DNA of 28,282 bases, from assembly GCA_030605085.1 (NCBI GenBank), contig JAUWBH010000067.1, positions 1 to 28,282 of the forward strand, written 5' to 3'. A model generated the notes under the pieces. It worked only from the letters and a program-made list of their open reading frames with translations. It was not told where the DNA came from and made no database searches. Source of the DNA: Promethearchaeota archaeon (lineage in GTDB: Archaea > Asgardarchaeota > Lokiarchaeia > Sigynarchaeales > SOKP01). The position numbers and the translations under genes are program-made. Below are positions 24,829-28,282 of the stretch, piece after piece (the first letter of the stretch is position 1; each line of letters starts with the position of its first letter).

Positions 24829-24993
24829 AAGATTTAAAATCCCTTTTATCATTTAATTAACAAATGAATTTAATTATTATCTCTTGGAAAGGTTTTTAAC
24901 AATATTAAATCGATAATAAAATTAACAGAAATAATAATTAAATAAATTAAAAAAATGAAAAAAACAAATTAATGATTTATGTTATTTAATTTC

Positions 24994-26061
24994 TTATGGT
25001 TCATCTCTAGGTAGGCGTTCTTCCAAGGATAATATAGGATTGAATTCTTTATGAGGCTCTGTTTGATACCAATAAGCCGTAGAAGACCAATCGTCAGATC
25101 TTTGATTTGCATGACCGTGTTCGATTTTGACTTTAATGTTATTATGAAAAATTATAGGATCCTCAATGTGATACCTATAATATGTTATCTTGCCGCTCCA
25201 ATTTTTACCTCCCGGTAAGATGATTCCAAAATAAGGTGAACAATAATATTGAGTAGATCTTGGAGACCAAGAGGTACAGAAATAATCCTCTGTACCCGTT
25301 CCATAAAGAACGATCTCTCCATCGTCTATTTCGATATAATCATCCCCTTCGCCAGGCCAATTACTTCTTATCTTTCTGCGACCAAATTTCTTAGTATCAT
25401 ATAAATTGTGTATGTCCAAATGACATCCTACATAATGCCCTTCACCCTCTGCATCTAAAACTAAATAATCGTTCTCGTGATTAGGATTTAATCTTCTCAT
25501 TCTTTCAATGACTTTAGATATTTCGTAATCATCACCTTTACAAGGATTTTCTCGACGCCAACACGCATGGAATCTACCATAATCTAAATCTAATTCGGGA
25601 TATTCTTCGTAATCTATATAAAAATAACATCCAAGCTGATCTTCTGTTTCATTTTCAACTTCAATCCGAGCGTTTTTAGAGAAAGGCATTGGGAACCAAC
25701 AATTGAATCCCCTTCCATCTTGAGGGCCCATAGATAACGGTAAACTCCAATAATTTACCGTTTTTGAGTGGCCAACGCCAAAAAAATCGCCAATAGGGAC
25801 TTCAACAGAGGGATTTTCTTCTCCATCCCACCACATACGGATAAGGACTTTTCTTAAGAATTTAGGAATTCTCGATGCAAGGGTCATCCAAATGTGCTTT
25901 ATTATGCCAACACCATTAATATTACACAGTTCCACCTTTTCATTTGCGTCAATAATTTTAAAATCGATATTTCCGCCTTTCACATCATAACTCGAGACTC
26001 GTTTCCTTTTAACATCTTTTCTTATCTTAGCAAGATTTGATAGCGATTCATTTCCAATCAT
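24994..26061 (-). CDS. DUF2961 protein, glycoside hydrolase family 172-like
   Basis: A 355-residue protein with the DUF2961 (GH172) pattern: GVGIIKHIWMT (50-60), LIRMWWDGEENPSVEVPIGD (73-92), FPMPFSKNARIEVEN (123-137), then WPGEGDD with E238 and GTGTEDYF with E258. The two Glu, 20 residues apart, correspond to the catalytic pair described for the family, whose known members act on alpha-fructofuranosides and alpha-D-arabinofuranosides. No signal peptide. It is convergent with the sulfatase gene and downstream of the acyl-CoA ligase. Together with GH51 this gives two enzymes for furanoside sugars. Start ATG 26061; no clear Shine-Dalgarno site. Confidence 0.85.
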   Translation of the reverse strand: MIGNESLSNLAKIRKDVKRKRVSSYDVKGGNIDFKIIDANEKVELCNINGVGIIKHIWMTLASRIPKFLRKVLIRMWWDGEENPSVEVPIGDFFGVGHSKTVNYWSLPLSMGPQDGRGFNCWFPMPFSKNARIEVENETEDQLGCYFYIDYEEYPELDLDYGRFHACWRRENPCKGDDYEISKVIERMRRLNPNHENDYLVLDAEGEGHYVGCHLDIHNLYDTKKFGRRKIRSNWPGEGDDYIEIDDGEIVLYGTGTEDYFCTSWSPRSTQYYCSPYFGIILPGGKNWSGKITYYRYHIEDPIIFHNNIKVKIEHGHANQRSDDWSSTAYWYQTEPHKEFNPILSLEERLPRDEP

Positions 26062-26121
26062 ATAGTTTCACACTCTTTTTTTTATATAAAATTTATGTAT
26101 AAATTAAAAATTTTTTTTTTA

Positions 26122-26235
26122 TTACTCTTTTTGAGCTGATTGACCGTACCAATCCTTCAAACCGTCCAATTTAGATTCAAATAAGGTTTTCGAATAAAAG
26201 TAAAATATTAGATGCGATAGAAGATCTAAAGAGAT
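26122..26235 (-). pseudogene. Possible C-terminal gene remnant between ligase and GH172 genes
   Basis: An open frame of 37 codons ends in LDGLKDWYGQSAQKE and a TAA. The last ~20 codons use balanced, gene-like codons and are much less AT-rich than the surrounding gap, but there is no ATG or GTG start and a TAA lies upstream. It looks like the tail of a lost gene. I do not recognise the family; chance cannot be excluded for so short a frame. Confidence 0.25.
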
Positions 26236-26262
26236 TTAAAAAAAAGATGATTAATTAAGGAT

Positions 26263-28035
26263 TTAAGTGCTTTTTTGTTTAAAAAGCGGGTCTCTTTCTT
26301 GTAAAACTCTTCGCTGGACCTTTCCGATGATGTTTTTGGGAACCTCAGGAATTATTTCAATTTGTTTAGGGACTTTATAATGGGTGATGTTTTCTTTACA
26401 CCAACCAAGCAATTGTTCCATTGTAAGAGTTGAGCCTTCTTTTAATTCGACCCAAGCTTTAACCAATTCACCGGTTTCACGATCAGGTAATCCAGCAACG
26501 GCAACTTCAACAACATCAGGGTGATCCCCTATCAATTCTTCTACTTCCTTGGGAAAAACAGAATAGCCTTTATATTTTATCATTTGCTTTTTACGATCTC
26601 GAATTGTTATCTGACCAGTCTCATCCATAAAGCCAATATCACCTGTAAGACACCAAATGCGACCGTTCCATTCTTTAAGAGTGTCTGTTGTAGCTTCAGG
26701 ATTATTTAAATACTCTTTCATGACCTGTGGACCACATACACAAATCTCACCGGTATATTCAATCCCAAAATTTCCTTTTTCAGTAATACCATCACAGATC
26801 GGACCTTTTTCAAAGTTATCTTGATCGAAGATTGCCCAGTCCGTTCCTGGATACGGTAAGCCAATTTTTCCAGGTTCGTCCTTATCATTAAATGGTCCAG
26901 AACTTACCACTGTAGTACATTCCGTTAATCCATACGCTTCAACGAGTTTACCACCACTAACAGCTTCAAATTTATCTTTCACAGGTCTATGGAGCGCACC
27001 TGCACCGCTAACGCATAAGCGGAACATTCCTTGGAGTTTAGGTTCCGGATTTTCCTCTAAATATTTAGTTAACCCAATAAATAGATTTTCAACACCTGGA
27101 AGAATAGTTCCTCCTTCTGGTCCAACTTCTAAAATAGTATCTACGACTTCTTTTAACGAAGAAGGAGGTCTTGGGAAAAGAATGTTATAATCTCCACCTT
27201 CAATAACTACATTTTGAACAACTGTCTGACCAAACGCGTGGAATAACGGTAATATTCCGATACACGCCATTGGATGAGTTGCATCAGGCATCCAGGAAAC
27301 TGTCTGCTTAGCATTAGTCACACAGTTGTAATGAGTTATTACCGCTGCTTTTGGTACTCCCGTAGTTCCTCCGGTCATTAAATAAATAGCGGTATCGTTT
27401 AATGGGTCAATATCCGTCTTTGGGATATCTACCGGTCCTTTTTTGGAACATACATCTAAATAATTCAATGCACCAGGAACTTCGCCACTTGGGATTGTTC
27501 CTTCTTGTATTAATTTTTCTTTAACTTGTGCTGGAATCGCAGCAAGTTCCGCCACATTCGTAGAAATAATAAAATCAAACTTGTATTCATCGGAAATAGG
27601 CTTAATTAATCCGTACATTGCGTCCATACAAATAAGAGCTCTTGGTTTGGTTTGTTTAAGTACGGTTAGGATCTCTCTGGGTTTATAGGTTGGATTCATG
27701 GGAGCGACGATTGCTCCTAATTTTACAATTGCAAAATATGAAATAGTATATTGGAAACTATTTGGAAGTAAAAGAGCGACAACATCACCTTTCTTAATCC
27801 CTTGTTTCGCAAGGGTTGTTGCTAACGAATCTGTATACTTCCTAAGAACCCGATAATTCATAAAGGTTCTGAGAAACCATATTGCTTTTTTTTTAGCATT
27901 TTCCTCAGTTTTTTGATCAAACCACTCTCCTAGACTAATAACGGGAAATTCAGGATGTTTAGGTACACCTTCTTGCCATAATCCTGAATTGAACCAAACT
28001 TTTTTATCATTTACGTGCCATTGAGGTACTATCAT
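26263..28035 (-). CDS. Long-chain-type acyl-CoA synthetase (FadD-like)
   Basis: A 590-residue ANL ligase that makes acyl-CoA from a free acid, ATP and CoA. Motifs: YLMTGGTTGVPKA (218-230), YGLTE (368-372), TGDIGFMDETGQITIRDRKK (hinge and Arg-Lys block, near 470-490), and the C-terminal catalytic Lys in GKVQRR. No transmembrane anchor is seen, though the first ~25 residues are rich in aromatic residues and may contact membrane. It differs from the FATP-type ligase at 5899, so two acids or two chain classes may be handled. A TATA-like sequence (ttataaaaagg on the minus strand) about 20-30 bases before ATG suggests a very short leader or leaderless mRNA. Confidence 0.9.
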   Translation of the reverse strand: MIVPQWHVNDKKVWFNSGLWQEGVPKHPEFPVISLGEWFDQKTEENAKKKAIWFLRTFMNYRVLRKYTDSLATTLAKQGIKKGDVVALLLPNSFQYTISYFAIVKLGAIVAPMNPTYKPREILTVLKQTKPRALICMDAMYGLIKPISDEYKFDFIISTNVAELAAIPAQVKEKLIQEGTIPSGEVPGALNYLDVCSKKGPVDIPKTDIDPLNDTAIYLMTGGTTGVPKAAVITHYNCVTNAKQTVSWMPDATHPMACIGILPLFHAFGQTVVQNVVIEGGDYNILFPRPPSSLKEVVDTILEVGPEGGTILPGVENLFIGLTKYLEENPEPKLQGMFRLCVSGAGALHRPVKDKFEAVSGGKLVEAYGLTECTTVVSSGPFNDKDEPGKIGLPYPGTDWAIFDQDNFEKGPICDGITEKGNFGIEYTGEICVCGPQVMKEYLNNPEATTDTLKEWNGRIWCLTGDIGFMDETGQITIRDRKKQMIKYKGYSVFPKEVEELIGDHPDVVEVAVAGLPDRETGELVKAWVELKEGSTLTMEQLLGWCKENITHYKVPKQIEIIPEVPKNIIGKVQRRVLQERDPLFKQKST

Positions 28036-28282
28036 GAATTTTTTACCCTTTTTATAATAGCAATTACTATTATTAGTTGAATTCCTTATATGAAATATAA
28101 CTTAATAATAATATTATAAATAATTTTGATATATTTATAATAAATTTGAGAGTATTTAGATGTTAGCCGTTCTAACCTAAATGTTTCCTGAATTTGCGAA
28201 TAGAACCAGTGAATTTGCCAAAACTGACCGCTTTCAAAAAGAAAAAAAAATAATCCCAACTTATCAATATTTTTAAAAAAGT
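28036..28282. other. AT-rich right edge without recognisable gene
   Basis: The 247 bases before the start of the acyl-CoA ligase gene hold its promoter region. No ORF, tRNA or strong hairpin was found; an A-rich tract near 28240-28250 would read as T on the minus strand and could end a transcript entering from the right. Confidence 0.35.

Noticed and set aside
1..28282. Search for tRNA, rRNA, CRISPR and insertion sequences
   Set aside because: No cloverleaf with a TTCGA-type arm, no regularly spaced repeats, and no transposase or integrase motifs were found by eye on either strand.

Overview
The window is a gene-dense stretch of strongly AT-rich DNA. Short intergenic gaps, frequent TTG and GTG starts, poly-T tracts just after stop codons, few Shine-Dalgarno sites and TATA-like boxes all suggest an archaeon. 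The gene content (a 4-hydroxybutyryl-CoA dehydratase-type enzyme, duplicated UroD-like proteins, amidohydrolases, Gfo/Idh/MocA oxidoreductases and cytosolic glycosidases) would fit an Asgard (Lokiarchaeia-like) genome. That assignment is inference, because no phylogenetic marker lies in the window. No rRNA, tRNA, CRISPR array, integrase or transposase was seen.

Left part (1-10.1 kb): the 5' end of a GH4 glycosidase and a QueG-like Fe-S protein on the minus strand; a six-helix membrane protein; an intracellular GH51 arabinofuranosidase and GH1 beta-glycosidase; a FATP-type acyl-CoA ligase whose end overlaps a convergent small gene; a Gfo/Idh/MocA oxidoreductase; and a second six-helix membrane protein.

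Centre (10.3-20.9 kb): a metallophosphoesterase broken by an in-frame TAA; two tandem metal-dependent amidohydrolases; a second Gfo/Idh/MocA gene; then a CoA-linked block. The block holds an alpha/beta hydrolase missing its C-terminal half, an acyl-CoA dehydrogenase broken by an in-frame TGA, an intact acyl-CoA dehydrogenase, a 4-hydroxybutyryl-CoA dehydratase-type enzyme with all four cluster ligands, an isochorismatase-like hydrolase and an intact alpha/beta hydrolase.

Right part (21-28 kb): two tandem UroD-like proteins, a cytosolic S1-type sulfatase, a DUF2961/GH172 protein and a second acyl-CoA ligase.

Read together, the genes suggest catabolism inside the cell of glycosylated, sulfated and perhaps methylated or carboxylated compounds. 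Glycosidases and a sulfatase lacking signal peptides would remove the decorations, oxidoreductases would process sugars, and acyl-CoA ligases, dehydrogenases and a radical-type dehydratase would degrade the acid. Two features stand out: nearly every family is present twice, and several copies carry single-base or deletion lesions (lost start codon, TAA, TGA, truncation) beside an intact relative. The region looks like one expanding by duplication and losing copies, unless some of the single-base lesions are sequencing errors.
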